Assembly: GCF_018129685.1 (NCBI RefSeq)
Contig: NZ_JAFCLG010000001.1
Location: forward strand, 806,001 to 870,000
Reading direction: 5' to 3'
From: Bradyrhizobium manausense
Lineage (GTDB): Bacteria; Pseudomonadota; Alphaproteobacteria; Rhizobiales; Xanthobacteraceae
Length of the DNA: 64,000 bases
The notes beneath the pieces were generated by a model, which had not been told where the DNA came from, did not search any database, and was given only the letters and a program-made list of their open reading frames with translations. The translations under genes and the position numbers were made by a program. Of this stretch, positions 42,149 to 50,931 are shown in pieces (within the stretch, counting starts at the first letter, position 1; every line of letters starts with the position of its first letter).

Positions 42149-42454
42149 ATGAGCGCAGACTGGAATACCAAATATGGCACGCGGCGCGTCCGCCACGACC
42201 CGCCCACCCTGGACGAGGCAATCTTCGCCGCCGTCGGCATCACCGACGACCAGGATCAGCAGGCCGAGATCGCCGCTGCACTGATGGGCATGCCGCTCGA
42301 TGTCGTTCAGGCCGAGGTGAAGAAGCAGGCGCGCACCAACAGCCGCATCACCGCGACACGCGTGATTGCCGGCGAACAGGGTGCACAGCGCTCCGTGGTG
42401 GTCGAGCGCCGGGTCGTCCGCCGCTTCGGCAACGACAAGCGCACCGGCACCTGA
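42149..42454 (+). CDS. Conserved hypothetical protein (101 aa)
   Basis: A 101-residue soluble protein opening MSADWNTKYGTRRVRHDPPT. A helical middle (LDEAIFAAVGITDDQDQQAE; ALMGMPLDVVQAEVKKQAR) is followed by a basic end (VVVERRVVRRFGNDKRTG). I do not recognise a domain; the helix-rich, basic composition would suit nucleic-acid binding, but that is only a guess. It ends 24 bases before a strong bidirectional terminator shared with the GNAT gene. Confidence 0.8.
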   Translation: MSADWNTKYGTRRVRHDPPTLDEAIFAAVGITDDQDQQAEIAAALMGMPLDVVQAEVKKQARTNSRITATRVIAGEQGAQRSVVVERRVVRRFGNDKRTGT

Positions 42455-42478
42455 GCGCTCATCCCCCCTTACCAATAT

Positions 42479-42510
42479 AAAAGCGGACCGGCCTCGCCGG
42501 TCCGCTTTTT
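42479..42510. terminator. Bidirectional terminator
   Basis: A 14-bp stem (AAAAGCGGACCGGC and complement) around CTC, followed by T on the plus strand and preceded by A, lies between the convergent 101-aa gene and the GNAT gene. Confidence 0.92.
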
Positions 42511-42528
42511 GATTCCAAGTCTTTGACC

Positions 42529-43140
42529 TCAGGCCGCGCGATTGCCGTACATGCTGGAGAGCAGCTTCCAGCAGGTCGAGTTGAAGCTGAGCAGCGCGCG
42601 CCCTGCCTTGAAAGGTGCCGCTGCGAGATCGGCAAGCTCATCCTGGGGAGTCTTGGTCAGATCGATCGTGCCGGTGGATTCGCCGTGTCGGAACTGCAGG
42701 TGCGCGCCGAACTTCCTGGCGAGCGCGCGCATCGCGTGGTTCTCCGCGCCGGTGGTGATGCGCAGACTCTTGTAGCCCCTCCAGCGCGCTTCCGCGATCA
42801 GGCGGCTGAACAGCACGGTGCCGACGTTCTGACGGCGGGCGGAGGCTTCCACGCTGAAGGCGACTTCGGGGAGCGAATCGCCCTCCGGCGGATGCAGCTC
42901 GGCGGCCCCCCGGACCACACCGTCAACGATATAGGCGACGATCACGGTGCCATCATCCGCACAGCGGGCGGCGTAGCGCTCGATAAAACTGTCGTCGAGA
43001 AAACCGTTGAAGCGGTCGTGCCGGCTTTCGGCATCGAGCCTGAGCAGGTGATCGCGCAAAAGCGGCAACTCTTCCTGCTGGCTCAGGGTTCGCACATAGC
43101 CCGGAACAGACGCCGCGCGAGAGATCTTTTCAAGTGTCAC
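42529..43140 (-). CDS. GNAT family N-acetyltransferase
   Basis: A 203-residue GNAT. The acetyl-CoA-binding motif A is in EVAFSVEASARRQNVGTVLF followed by SRLIAEARWRGYKSLRI. The last strand and helix are TGAENHAMRALARKFGAHLQ. The substrate is unknown. It starts at GTG (43140) behind a strong GAGGAG Shine-Dalgarno. About 150 bases with an AT-rich patch (43205-43285) separate it from the thioesterase gene on the same strand, so it likely has its own promoter. Confidence 0.9.
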   Translation of the reverse strand: MTLEKISRAASVPGYVRTLSQQEELPLLRDHLLRLDAESRHDRFNGFLDDSFIERYAARCADDGTVIVAYIVDGVVRGAAELHPPEGDSLPEVAFSVEASARRQNVGTVLFSRLIAEARWRGYKSLRITTGAENHAMRALARKFGAHLQFRHGESTGTIDLTKTPQDELADLAAAPFKAGRALLSFNSTCWKLLSSMYGNRAA

Positions 43141-43292
43141 GTCAAAACTCCTCTTGGTGTCCCTCGAGGAGGCGTTCGAATCCCTAGGCCTCCTATATTG
43201 TGCGTCGCAGCAAATTTTTCAAGACGGGAACCTGCTCAAGTTTGAGGCAGCTGGAACGACTAATTCGTTAACAAAATCAAGGCTCCGTAGTC

Positions 43293-43691
43293 TTACAGGA
43301 CCAGCTGGGTCTGGGTCACCACGGCCACCAGTTTGCCGTCCTCAGTCTCCAGCCGGGTCGTCCAGACCTGGGTCCGGCGGCCCCGATGGACCGGTGTGGC
43401 GATCGCAATCACGGTGGTTCCCTCCTTGGCGCCACCAATGAAATTGGTCTTGCTCTCCAGCGTGGTCGTGCCCTTGGCATCTTCAGGCAGGTTGATCACG
43501 GTTGCGGCCGCCCCGACGGAATCGGCGAGTGCCATCACCGCGCCGCCATGAATTGTATGATGCACCGTGCAGAGATCGGGCCGCACCATCATCCGCGCCA
43601 CCACGCGATCCTGCTCAGCCTCGACAAACTCGACGCCCTTGAGCTCGGCAAACGGCATCTTCATCGCTTTGAGCTTTTCGAGCGGCGTCAT
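43293..43691 (-). CDS. PaaI-type hotdog thioesterase
   Basis: A 132-residue hotdog-fold acyl-CoA thioesterase. RPDLCTVHHTIHGGAVMALA, then DSVGAAATVINLPEDAKGTT is the PaaI motif HGG-x-xxALxD that positions the active-site Asp region; the later SKTNFIGGAKEGT strand also fits. The start MTPLEKLKAM at 43691 has a strong GGGAGGAG site. It is 121 bases after kynU on the same strand; a role in aromatic catabolism is suggested by PaaI relatives and by this position, but not shown. Confidence 0.9.
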   Translation of the reverse strand: MTPLEKLKAMKMPFAELKGVEFVEAEQDRVVARMMVRPDLCTVHHTIHGGAVMALADSVGAAATVINLPEDAKGTTTLESKTNFIGGAKEGTTVIAIATPVHRGRRTQVWTTRLETEDGKLVAVVTQTQLVL

Positions 43692-43812
43692 CGGATCTCC
43701 TCCCAATTCGTTGTTGTCTCAGCGTGAATGGCTTTGTGCGGCAAGGCAATGACGTCAGAGGTCATGGCCAGCATGACATCGGCGCTTCGGCGGCGGAGAA
43801 CGCGCGCCCTGC

Positions 43813-45015
43813 TCACGTCACCGCATTGACGACCTGATACTCGGGCCGTCGCCACACTCCGCCTTTGATCACCTCCTCGATGATCTCGGCCGCGCGGATG
43901 ATCTCGCTCTCGCCAATGTAGAGCGGCGTGATCCCGAACCGCATGATCTCTGGCGCGCGGAAGTCGCCGATGACGCCGCGGGCGATCAAGGCCTGCATCG
44001 CGGCGTAGCCGCCGTCGAAAGCGAAGGAGACTTGTGAGCCGCGGCGTTCGTGCGCGCGTGGGGTAACGAGCTTGAGATCCGGACACCGACGTTCGATTTC
44101 CGCAATCAGGAGATCGCCGAGCGCCAGTGAGCGAGCGCGGACCTCCTTGATGTCGACACGGTCCCAGATATCGAGCGAAGCCTCCAGCGCCGCCATCGCC
44201 AGCACGGGCGGGGTGCCCACGCGCATGCGCTCGACACCGCCGGCGGCCGCATAGGCAAGCTCGAACGCAAACGGTTTTGCGTGGCCCATCCATCCGGAGA
44301 GAGCGGCGCGCGCCTCGTCGGCATGGCGCGGCGAGACGTAGAGAAAGGCCGGCGCACCGGGGCCGGCATTGATGTATTTGTAGGTACACCCCGCCGCGAA
44401 ATCGGCGCCGCAGCCGGCGAGATCGACCGGCAGCGCACCGGCCGAATGGGCGAGGTCCCAGACGGTGACGATGCCAAACCCATGGGCCATCGCGGTCAGC
44501 TTCGCCATGTCGTGGCGGCGGCCGGTGCGATAGTCGACTTCGGTGACGTAGAGGACGGCGATCTCCTCCGACAGCGAATCCTCGATCTCCTCCGGTGCCA
44601 CAAGGCGCAGCTGATGGCCACGCCCGAGCGTCGCGATCAGGCCCTCGGCCATATAGAGATCGGTCGGGAAGTTGCCGGTATCGGACAGCACGACCTTGCG
44701 CGACGCGTTCATGTCGAGCGCGGCGGCAAGTGCCTGGTAGACTTTGAGCGACAGCGTGTCGCCGACCATCACGGAACCAGCTTCGGCGCCGATCAGGCGC
44801 GCGATGCGATCGCCGACAAGGCGCGGCTGGGCATACCAGCCCGCGGTGTTCCAGGCGCGGATCAGTTCGTTGCCCCACTCGGCCGTGATGACGTGGCCAA
44901 CACGCTCGGCGACACCGAGCGGCAGCGCACCGAGCGAATTGCCGTCGAGATAGATCACGCCGTGAGGCAGATGGAACAGCGCCCTGGTGTCGTCGTAGAC
45001 GCGAAGCCTGGTCAT
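43813..45015 (-). CDS. kynU: Kynureninase
   Basis: A 400-residue PLP enzyme that cleaves kynurenine to anthranilate and alanine. The start of the fold is GVIYLDGNSLGALPLGVAER and NELIRAWNTAGWYAQP; the PLP-binding segment is CTYKYINAGPGAPAFLYV with the Schiff-base Lys, and WDLAHSAGALPVDLAGCGAD holds the PLP-contacting Asp-His. All are family hallmarks. The start at 45015 is right after the kynA stop (10 bases). It is the last gene of kynB-kynA-kynU. Confidence 0.96.
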   Translation of the reverse strand: MTRLRVYDDTRALFHLPHGVIYLDGNSLGALPLGVAERVGHVITAEWGNELIRAWNTAGWYAQPRLVGDRIARLIGAEAGSVMVGDTLSLKVYQALAAALDMNASRKVVLSDTGNFPTDLYMAEGLIATLGRGHQLRLVAPEEIEDSLSEEIAVLYVTEVDYRTGRRHDMAKLTAMAHGFGIVTVWDLAHSAGALPVDLAGCGADFAAGCTYKYINAGPGAPAFLYVSPRHADEARAALSGWMGHAKPFAFELAYAAAGGVERMRVGTPPVLAMAALEASLDIWDRVDIKEVRARSLALGDLLIAEIERRCPDLKLVTPRAHERRGSQVSFAFDGGYAAMQALIARGVIGDFRAPEIMRFGITPLYIGESEIIRAAEIIEEVIKGGVWRRPEYQVVNAVT

Positions 45016-45025
45016 GGACACATCT

Positions 45026-45865
45026 CTACAAAATGGTGCGGACGCGCCAGAGCTCGGGAAATAGTTCAACCTCCAGCATGCGCTTGAGGTAGCTGACGCC
45101 GCCGGTACCGCCGGTGCCGCGCTTGAATCCGATGACGCGCTCGACTGTCGTGACATGGTTGAAACGCCAGCGCCGGAAATAATCCTCGAAATCGACCAGC
45201 TTCTCGGCAAGCTCGTACAGCATCCAGTGCGTCTCCGGCGCTTCGTAGACGATACGCCAAGCCTGCAGCACGCCCTCGCTGAAGCTGTGGGTCTCGCGGA
45301 CATCGCGCGCCAGCACGGTCGCCGGCATCTTCAGCCCGTTGCGATCCGCCAGACGCAGCACCTCGTCATACAGGCTCGGCGTCGCGAGCTCGGCCTCGAG
45401 CAGCCTGGTCGTTTCCAGATCGTGCGCGTGCGGCTTCAGCATGGCGTGGTTGCGGTTGCCGAGCAGAAACTCGATCATGCGGTACTGGCTCGACTGGAAA
45501 CCCGAGGACTGGCCGAGCTGCGACCGAAACCGGGTATATTCGCTGGGCGTCATGGTGCGCAGCACGTCCCAGGCGTTGTTAAGCTGCTCGAAGATGCGTG
45601 ACATCCGCGCCAGCATCTTCATGGCGGGCGACACCTCGTCCCTGGCGATGGCACGCCGTGCGGCGCTGAGTTCGTGGATGGCAAGCCGCATCCACAGTTC
45701 GGTGGTCTGATGCTGGATGATGAACAGCATCTCGTCATGCGCTTCCGAGAGAGGATGCTGCGCGCCGAGGATCGAATCCAGCGCGAGGTAATCGCCATAG
45801 GACATCCGCAGGGTGAAATCGGTCTCGGCACCTTCCTGTGCGGGATCGTAATCGCTGGACGTCAT
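45026..45865 (-). CDS. kynA: Tryptophan 2,3-dioxygenase
   Basis: A 279-residue heme dioxygenase that opens the indole ring of L-tryptophan to N-formylkynurenine. Typical motifs are [40 protein letters not shown] (with the distal His) and [20 protein letters not shown] (substrate-binding Arg and Tyr). The C-terminal [20 protein letters not shown] is also conserved. It is the second gene of the kyn operon, 33 bases after kynB, and the first pathway step. Confidence 0.97.
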   Translation of the reverse strand: MTSSDYDPAQEGAETDFTLRMSYGDYLALDSILGAQHPLSEAHDEMLFIIQHQTTELWMRLAIHELSAARRAIARDEVSPAMKMLARMSRIFEQLNNAWDVLRTMTPSEYTRFRSQLGQSSGFQSSQYRMIEFLLGNRNHAMLKPHAHDLETTRLLEAELATPSLYDEVLRLADRNGLKMPATVLARDVRETHSFSEGVLQAWRIVYEAPETHWMLYELAEKLVDFEDYFRRWRFNHVTTVERVIGFKRGTGGTGGVSYLKRMLEVELFPELWRVRTIL

Positions 45866-45898
45866 GACATGTCCTTTCGATCGACCATCCCCGTTCCT

Positions 45899-46708
45899 TC
45901 AGTCGAGCCCGATCAGGCGCGCGGTGATCGGCGATGACCGATCCTTCAGTCCGTCGATCACGGTGAAATGGTTCAGCCCGGGATCGACGACGAGGCGGGT
46001 CGGCACGTCGAAGCCGGTCCAGATGTTGGCCAGCAGATCAGACTGACGGATGAATTCAGGCCGTTCGCTGCCGCCGACCCAGGCGGTCACAGGCGAATGC
46101 CCGCGCGGCAGGTGCAGCGCAGCGCTTTCGAGCGTAGCCTCCTCCATGGTCATGCGCAGCGTCTCGTTCATCCTGGTCTTCAGGAGCGGGCGCAGATCGT
46201 GCAGGCCGCTGATCGAGAGCGTGCCGGCGATGCGGTTGAAGACGGCAGGTTCGAGCCGGCTATCGTCACAGAGCATGCGCGTGACGAGATGACCGCCGGC
46301 GGAATGACCGGCGAGCCGGATCGGTCCTGCGACGAGCGAGGCCGCTTTCGCAATTGCCGCTGCGATCTCGGCGGTAATGTCGGAGATGCGCGCGGCCGGT
46401 GTCAGCGTGTAGCTCGGCAGCGCCACGGTCCAGCCGTGATGCCGGGCGCCTTCGGCAAGATCCGTCCAGGTCGATTTGTCGAAGCGCATCCAGTAGCCGC
46501 CATGCACGAACACGGCGAGACCCTTGCTGTCGCCATCGGGCAGGATCAGGTCGAAACGCTGGCGCTCGCCGGGACCATACGCGATGTCGGGACGAAAACC
46601 CTTCAGCCCGGCCCGATAGGCCGCCGCCCGCTCCGCCCATTGCGCCGGCATCTTGTCCGAGCCCGGGATATGGGCCGAATTGGCATAAGCATCATCCCAA
46701 TCGCGCAT
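45899..46708 (-). CDS. kynB: Arylformamidase-like alpha/beta hydrolase
   Basis: A 269-residue alpha/beta hydrolase of the kynurenine-formamidase group. The HGG-W motif is VFVHGGYWMRFDKSTW, the nucleophile elbow is RLAGHSAGGHLVTRML, and the His is in DPGLNHFTVIDGL. In this position, upstream of kynA and kynU, it should hydrolyse N-formylkynurenine, giving the missing middle step. It belongs to the alpha/beta-fold class, not the metal-dependent KynB fold, so the symbol marks the step rather than the fold. The promoter region holds a 12-bp palindrome. Confidence 0.9.
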   Translation of the reverse strand: MRDWDDAYANSAHIPGSDKMPAQWAERAAAYRAGLKGFRPDIAYGPGERQRFDLILPDGDSKGLAVFVHGGYWMRFDKSTWTDLAEGARHHGWTVALPSYTLTPAARISDITAEIAAAIAKAASLVAGPIRLAGHSAGGHLVTRMLCDDSRLEPAVFNRIAGTLSISGLHDLRPLLKTRMNETLRMTMEEATLESAALHLPRGHSPVTAWVGGSERPEFIRQSDLLANIWTGFDVPTRLVVDPGLNHFTVIDGLKDRSSPITARLIGLD

Positions 46709-46780
46709 CGTGTCTTCCTCGACGGACTCGGCAATCCGGCGCTAGTTTGCCACCAGAGGCGGCGGCATCCTAGTCTTTAT

Positions 46781-46792
46781 TTTAAGCTTAAA
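46781..46792. promoter_or_regulatory. AT-rich palindrome upstream of the kyn operon
   Basis: TTTAAGCTTAAA is a perfect 12-bp palindrome 73 bases upstream of the kynB start. It could be a regulator site (Lrp/AsnC proteins control kyn genes in other bacteria). No regulator gene lies adjacent. Confidence 0.45.
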
Positions 46793-46868
46793 GGATTTGG
46801 AGAAGCCCGGGTTTCGGGCAACGAACGGCAGGATATTTCCCATCCGGACGGGGGCCGGCAGCACACTC

Positions 46869-46985
46869 CGTCATTGCGAGCGCAGCGAGGCAACCCAGTC
46901 TGCCTCCGCGGGAACGCTCTGGATTGCGTCGTCGCATCAGCGCAAGATTGCTACGCAGTTTTGTCGCGATTTCCTCGCAATGACG
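46869..46985. repeat. MITE-like palindromic element with 12-bp terminal inverted repeats
   Basis: CGTCATTGCGAG at 46869-46880 and CTCGCAATGACG at 46974-46985 are perfect inverted ends of a 117-base element in the gap between kynB and the M20 gene. The end sequence is a familiar dispersed repeat in Bradyrhizobium-type genomes. Confidence 0.75.
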
Positions 46986-47007
46986 ATGGAGATAGCTGTT
47001 CCCGTGG

Positions 47008-48285
47008 CTACGCTTTCTCCACCCCGCACCACTCCGCGATGAACAGCGCCATCGCCTTGGTGGTCTTCTTCAGCGAGTCCAGCTCGATAAATTCGTTGAA
47101 GCCGTGCATCTCCCCGCCACTGGCGCCGAAGCACAGGCTGGGGATGCCGTGGTTGAGGCCGTAGAAGCGAGTGTCCGTCAGTGCGGTGAAGACGAGGTCC
47201 TCGACCGCGCCGCCATAGACTTTGTTGAAGGCCTTGCCGAATGCGGCCTCCGGCGCGGCAGAGTTGGTCAATTCATAGCCTTCCGACAGGAAGCCGGACC
47301 ATTCGACCTCCGGCGGATTGTTGGCGAGGAAACGGTGGTTGCGCGAGGCGGCGGCGACGCAGGCCAAAATCTCCTTCTGGTGATCGGCGACCGACCAGCC
47401 CGGCAGGATCGCGATGCGGCAATCGACGTCGCACCAGGCCGGCACGCTGGACGCCCAATCGCCCCCCTTGATGATTCCAGGATTGAAATTGATCGGATGG
47501 TTGAGCGTCTTGAAGTGGCGATCGGCTTTTGCCCGCTCGTTCCATTCGATCTCCAGCTTTTGCACCGCCTGGATCAGATGATACGCCGCCATGATTGCGT
47601 TGGCGCCGGAGCCGGCATGCGCGACATGGACGGGGTGACCTTTCACCCTCAGGCGAAACCAGATCACGCCGACCTGCGAGCGCACCATCTTTCCGGCGGT
47701 CGGCTCGGGGATGAAACAGGCATCGGCGCGATAGCCGCGCTGCAGCGTCGACAGCGCGCCGACGCCGGTGCTCTCCTCCTCGATGACCGACTGGAAGTGA
47801 ATCCGCGCCGTGGGTTTCAGGCCGGCCGCCTTGATCGCATCCAGCGCGTACAGCGCGCCGATGGTGCCCGACTTCATGTCGCAGGCGCCGCGGCCGAACA
47901 TCTTGCCGTCCTTGATGACAGGCGAGAACGGCGGCGTCTCCCACAATTCCAGCGGTCCCGCAGGCACAACGTCGCAATGCCCCTGGAGGATCAGCGATTT
48001 GCCGGCCTCGGTTGTCGGGCGATAGGTGCCGACCACCGAGCGCGCCTTGGAGAAGTCATGCTCGATCGGGCCAAACCCGCGCAAATCCTTGAGATCGTCG
48101 ACCTCGATGTGCCAGTCGTCGACCTCGTAGCCGCGCGCACGCAGGAGGTCGCCGATCATGTCCTGGCACGGTCCCTCCGCCCCGCGGGTCGAAGGGATCG
48201 CGACAAAATCGCGCGTGGTCGCAAGCTGGGCTTCGAAGCCGGCGTCGACGGCGTCAAGAATCCTCTGCTGCGTTTCGGCATTCAT
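47008..48285 (-). CDS. M20 family peptidase (ArgE/DapE-like deacylase)
   Basis: A 425-residue zinc amidohydrolase. Metal-ligand motifs are ILQGHCDVVPAGPLELW, RGACDMKSGTIGALYAL (bridging Asp) and VIEEESTGVGALST (catalytic Glu pair), with the last His in GGEMHGFNEFIELD. The RYPxAL-type lid domain lies between about residues 190 and 310. Members remove acyl groups from amino acids or dipeptides; the exact substrate is not decided. The start MNAETQQR at 48285 has GGAG upstream; a longer frame runs to 48456 without signals. Confidence 0.92.
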   Translation of the reverse strand: MNAETQQRILDAVDAGFEAQLATTRDFVAIPSTRGAEGPCQDMIGDLLRARGYEVDDWHIEVDDLKDLRGFGPIEHDFSKARSVVGTYRPTTEAGKSLILQGHCDVVPAGPLELWETPPFSPVIKDGKMFGRGACDMKSGTIGALYALDAIKAAGLKPTARIHFQSVIEEESTGVGALSTLQRGYRADACFIPEPTAGKMVRSQVGVIWFRLRVKGHPVHVAHAGSGANAIMAAYHLIQAVQKLEIEWNERAKADRHFKTLNHPINFNPGIIKGGDWASSVPAWCDVDCRIAILPGWSVADHQKEILACVAAASRNHRFLANNPPEVEWSGFLSEGYELTNSAAPEAAFGKAFNKVYGGAVEDLVFTALTDTRFYGLNHGIPSLCFGASGGEMHGFNEFIELDSLKKTTKAMALFIAEWCGVEKA

Positions 48286-48338
48286 CAGGCAAACTCCGGG
48301 CATCCAGTTGGTCAACGATGCGCGCAAGCTAGCCGATT

Positions 48339-49064
48339 TCAGCCGTTCGGGTACTCCACAAAATAAGCATCCCGCAATGCATCTTCGAGCAGTCGGCCCT
48401 CGGAATAGCCATTGAGCGTCGCCGGCCGGCTCACCCCATCGAGCAGCCGCGGACACGGCTCCGGCGCGCCGAGCACGGTGCGGACCGGAATGCGCTCGGC
48501 GTAAACAGGCAATTCGTAATCCTCTTCGTCATCGGCGACGCCCTTGGCGCGGACCTTTGCCGAGGCCTCCTCGATCTCCATCGCGATGAAGGAGGTCGCC
48601 TTGATCTCCTTGACGTTGCTGGCCCGCAGGCTCGCGGTGCGACCCGGAAAGAAGCGGTCGACCATCGCGACCGCCGCCCGCTCCTTCTCCGCGGGATCGG
48701 TGACGAGATAGGCGCTGCCGAACGCCATCACCGCGCGGTAGTCGGCCGAGTGATTGAAGCCGCAGCGCGCCAGCACGAGGCTGTCGAGATGGGCGACCGT
48801 CAGGCAAACGCGTTCGCCTTTGGTCTGGTTGCGCAGCATGCGGCTTGCGCTGGAGCCGTGCCAGTAGAGCTTCGTGCCTTCGCGCCAGAAGAAGGTCGGC
48901 GTGCAATAGGGCTGACCGTCGATGACATAGGAGACGTGGCACATCATCGAGGAATCCAGGATGCGGTGAACGGTCGCGTGATCGTAGAAGCCGCGGTCGT
49001 GCCTGCGCTTGACCTGATTGCGCGCCGACGTCGGATAGGAATTCTGGCTCTCAGTCTGGCTCAC
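48339..49064 (-). CDS. Pyridoxamine 5'-phosphate oxidase-like flavin-binding protein
   Basis: A 241-residue split-barrel protein of the PNPOx-like (Pyridox_ox_2) group. RRHDRGFYDHATVHRILDSS leads into the flavin-barrel strands CHVSYVIDGQPYCTPTFFWR and GTKLYWHGSSASRMLRNQ, and FNHSADYRAVMAFGSAYLV continues. It is likely an FMN/F420-type oxidoreductase rather than true PdxH. The start is GTG at 49064 with AGGAG. It is divergent from a MocR regulator, and a shared palindrome lies between, so it is the probable target of that regulator. Confidence 0.88.
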   Translation of the reverse strand: MSQTESQNSYPTSARNQVKRRHDRGFYDHATVHRILDSSMMCHVSYVIDGQPYCTPTFFWREGTKLYWHGSSASRMLRNQTKGERVCLTVAHLDSLVLARCGFNHSADYRAVMAFGSAYLVTDPAEKERAAVAMVDRFFPGRTASLRASNVKEIKATSFIAMEIEEASAKVRAKGVADDEEDYELPVYAERIPVRTVLGAPEPCPRLLDGVSRPATLNGYSEGRLLEDALRDAYFVEYPNG

Positions 49065-49081
49065 GGCCGCTCCTGTCGTGT

Positions 49082-49096
49082 CTGGAACAATTCCAG
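49082..49096. promoter_or_regulatory. Palindrome in the MocR/PNPOx-like divergent promoter
   Basis: CTGGAA-CAA-TTCCAG is a perfect inverted repeat in the 74-base gap between the two divergent genes. It is a candidate MocR operator. Confidence 0.55.
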
Positions 49097-49138
49097 GCAG
49101 TTGTAGCGACGCATTTGGTCTGCGATAGTGCCAATTCC

Positions 49139-50602
49139 ATGCAAAAAATTCCGACCAATTCTCCTGGCAAGGCCGAGCTGCCGCTCGATCTGACCGGCCC
49201 GCACATCACCGCCGGCGCCTCCTCGGCGCACCGGCTGTACCAGGCGCTGTGCGAGATGATCGTCGGCGGCCTCGTCAAATCAGGCGAGCCGCTGCCACCT
49301 TCGCGCACGCTGGCCAGGCAGACCGGCTTTCGGCGCAATGCCGTGGTCACCGCCTATGAGCGCCTGATCGCCGATGGGTTTGCGCAGGCGACCGTCGGCT
49401 CGGGCACGTTCGTGGCCGCGCGCATTCCCGCGCGCGCCGCAGCAGCCAAGAAGCCGAAGGTCATGGTCGAGGCGCCGCGACAAGGCGCTTTTGCGCTCGG
49501 CTGCACGCATATTGACGAGCGCGCGGTGCAGCGCTTTCGCGCGCTCGTCGGCCGGCGCATGCGCGCCTTCGGCAGCGAGCACCTGCATTACGGCGACCCG
49601 CGCGGCAGCCGTGAGTTGCGCGTCGCGATCGCCGATCATCTGCTGTCGGCGCGCGGGCTCCGGTGCGAGCCCGACCAGATCATGCTGACATCGGGAACGC
49701 TGCACACGCTGCGCATCGTTCTCGGCGCGATCCTGAAGGCCAACGATCAGGTCTGGTGCGAGGACCCCGGCTATCCCATCGCCCGCCGGACCATAGGGCA
49801 ATGCGGCTATCGCACGGTGCCCATCCCGGTCGACGCGCACGGCCTGCGAGTTTCGAAGGGACGCACCGCCGCGCCGTCCGCGCGCGCGGCTTACGTGACC
49901 CCATCGCACCAGTTTCCGCTGGGCGTGCAGATGTCGATGCCGCGTCGACTGGAGCTGCTGGACTGGGCGAAACAGGCTGGCGCGTTCGTGTTCGAGGACG
50001 ATTACGACAGCGAGTTCCGCTATGACGGTGCGCCGCTAATGTCGCTCGCCGGCATCGATCAGCTCCAGCGCGTGATCTACATGGGCACGTTTGCCAAGAC
50101 GCTGTTTCCGGGCCTGCGCATCGGCTATTGCGCCCTGCCCGAGCACCTGATGGCGGACGTCACGGCCGCCCGCGCCGCGCTCGACCGTTTTCCCGGAACC
50201 CTGATGGAAGGCGCGGTCGCCGACATGCTCAATTCCGGCGCGTTCGCAGCGAACCTGAAGCGCGTGCGAAAACTCTATCGCGAGGCGCGCGATACGCTGG
50301 CCGAGACGCTGGAAGCAGCATCGGATGGCGCGCTGTCGGTCCCGGTGCCGTCGCAGGGGCTGCACCTCGTGGCGCGGTTCGATCCGTCGGTCGCCCCGGC
50401 GGTCGCGACCGAGGCGAAGCAGGCCGCAGGCGTGGAAGGCTGGCTGCTCGCGGACACCTATGCGCGGGCCCGGCCACTGGCCGGTTTCGTGCTGGGATTT
50501 TCGGGGCACGCGGTTCCACGTCTCGTCGCGTCCGCGGAGCGGCTGGCGCGAGAAGCGCGCGCCGCCATGCGTGCCGGAGGCAAGTCGGCCCTGCGGAAGT
50601 GA
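49139..50602 (+). CDS. MocR/PdxR-like GntR-aminotransferase regulator
   Basis: A 487-residue MocR regulator. The N-terminal GntR winged helix has GEPLPPSRTLARQTGFRRNA and VVTAYERLIADGFAQATVGS. A class I aminotransferase-like domain follows, with LTSGTLHTLRIVLGAILKAN, FEDDYDSEFRYDGAPL and the PLP-Lys in YMGTFAKTLFPGLRIGY. It should bind PLP as effector. The start MQKIPTNS at 49139 is preferred; a frame from 49115 adds little. The divergent PNPOx-like gene is the likely target. Confidence 0.93.
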   Translation: MQKIPTNSPGKAELPLDLTGPHITAGASSAHRLYQALCEMIVGGLVKSGEPLPPSRTLARQTGFRRNAVVTAYERLIADGFAQATVGSGTFVAARIPARAAAAKKPKVMVEAPRQGAFALGCTHIDERAVQRFRALVGRRMRAFGSEHLHYGDPRGSRELRVAIADHLLSARGLRCEPDQIMLTSGTLHTLRIVLGAILKANDQVWCEDPGYPIARRTIGQCGYRTVPIPVDAHGLRVSKGRTAAPSARAAYVTPSHQFPLGVQMSMPRRLELLDWAKQAGAFVFEDDYDSEFRYDGAPLMSLAGIDQLQRVIYMGTFAKTLFPGLRIGYCALPEHLMADVTAARAALDRFPGTLMEGAVADMLNSGAFAANLKRVRKLYREARDTLAETLEAASDGALSVPVPSQGLHLVARFDPSVAPAVATEAKQAAGVEGWLLADTYARARPLAGFVLGFSGHAVPRLVASAERLAREARAAMRAGGKSALRK

Positions 50603-50670
50603 CAAAGCTTCGCTATCAAAATCGGAGGCCGGTCCCTAACATCGCGGCACTGATTCCGGGATCCCTCATC

Positions 50671-50928
50671 ATGTCACTTGTCACCACACTTGGCCGCGCA
50701 ACCTGTCTTTCGCTCCTGATGTCCACTGGCCTCGCGTTGACCGCACACGCGACCACGGTCGGACGTGATCAGGATATCGTCGATCTCAAGCTGGGTCAGC
50801 GCGTCATGGTCGACGACGGAACCTGTCCGGCCGGACAGATCAAGGAAGTGCGCGGCTCCAAGATGACCGACAAAGGCGTGGTGCGAACGGCGTCCTGCGT
50901 GGCGCGGTTCGGTCCGAGTACCAAATAG
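50671..50928 (+). CDS. Small secreted protein, DUF6719-like (85 aa)
   Basis: A signal peptide (LLMSTGLALTAHA) is followed by a compact mature part: TTVGRDQDIVDLKLGQRVMV, then DDGTCPAGQIKEVRGSKMTD and a second Cys (RTASCVARFG). One disulphide is likely in the periplasm. I associate this pattern with DUF6719 proteins of Bradyrhizobium, from memory only. The frame extends far upstream inside the MocR gene; the start at 50671 is taken for the signal peptide. It converges on the 121-aa gene, with 3 bases between stops. Confidence 0.78.
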   Translation: MSLVTTLGRATCLSLLMSTGLALTAHATTVGRDQDIVDLKLGQRVMVDDGTCPAGQIKEVRGSKMTDKGVVRTASCVARFGPSTK

Positions 50929-50931
50929 CGG

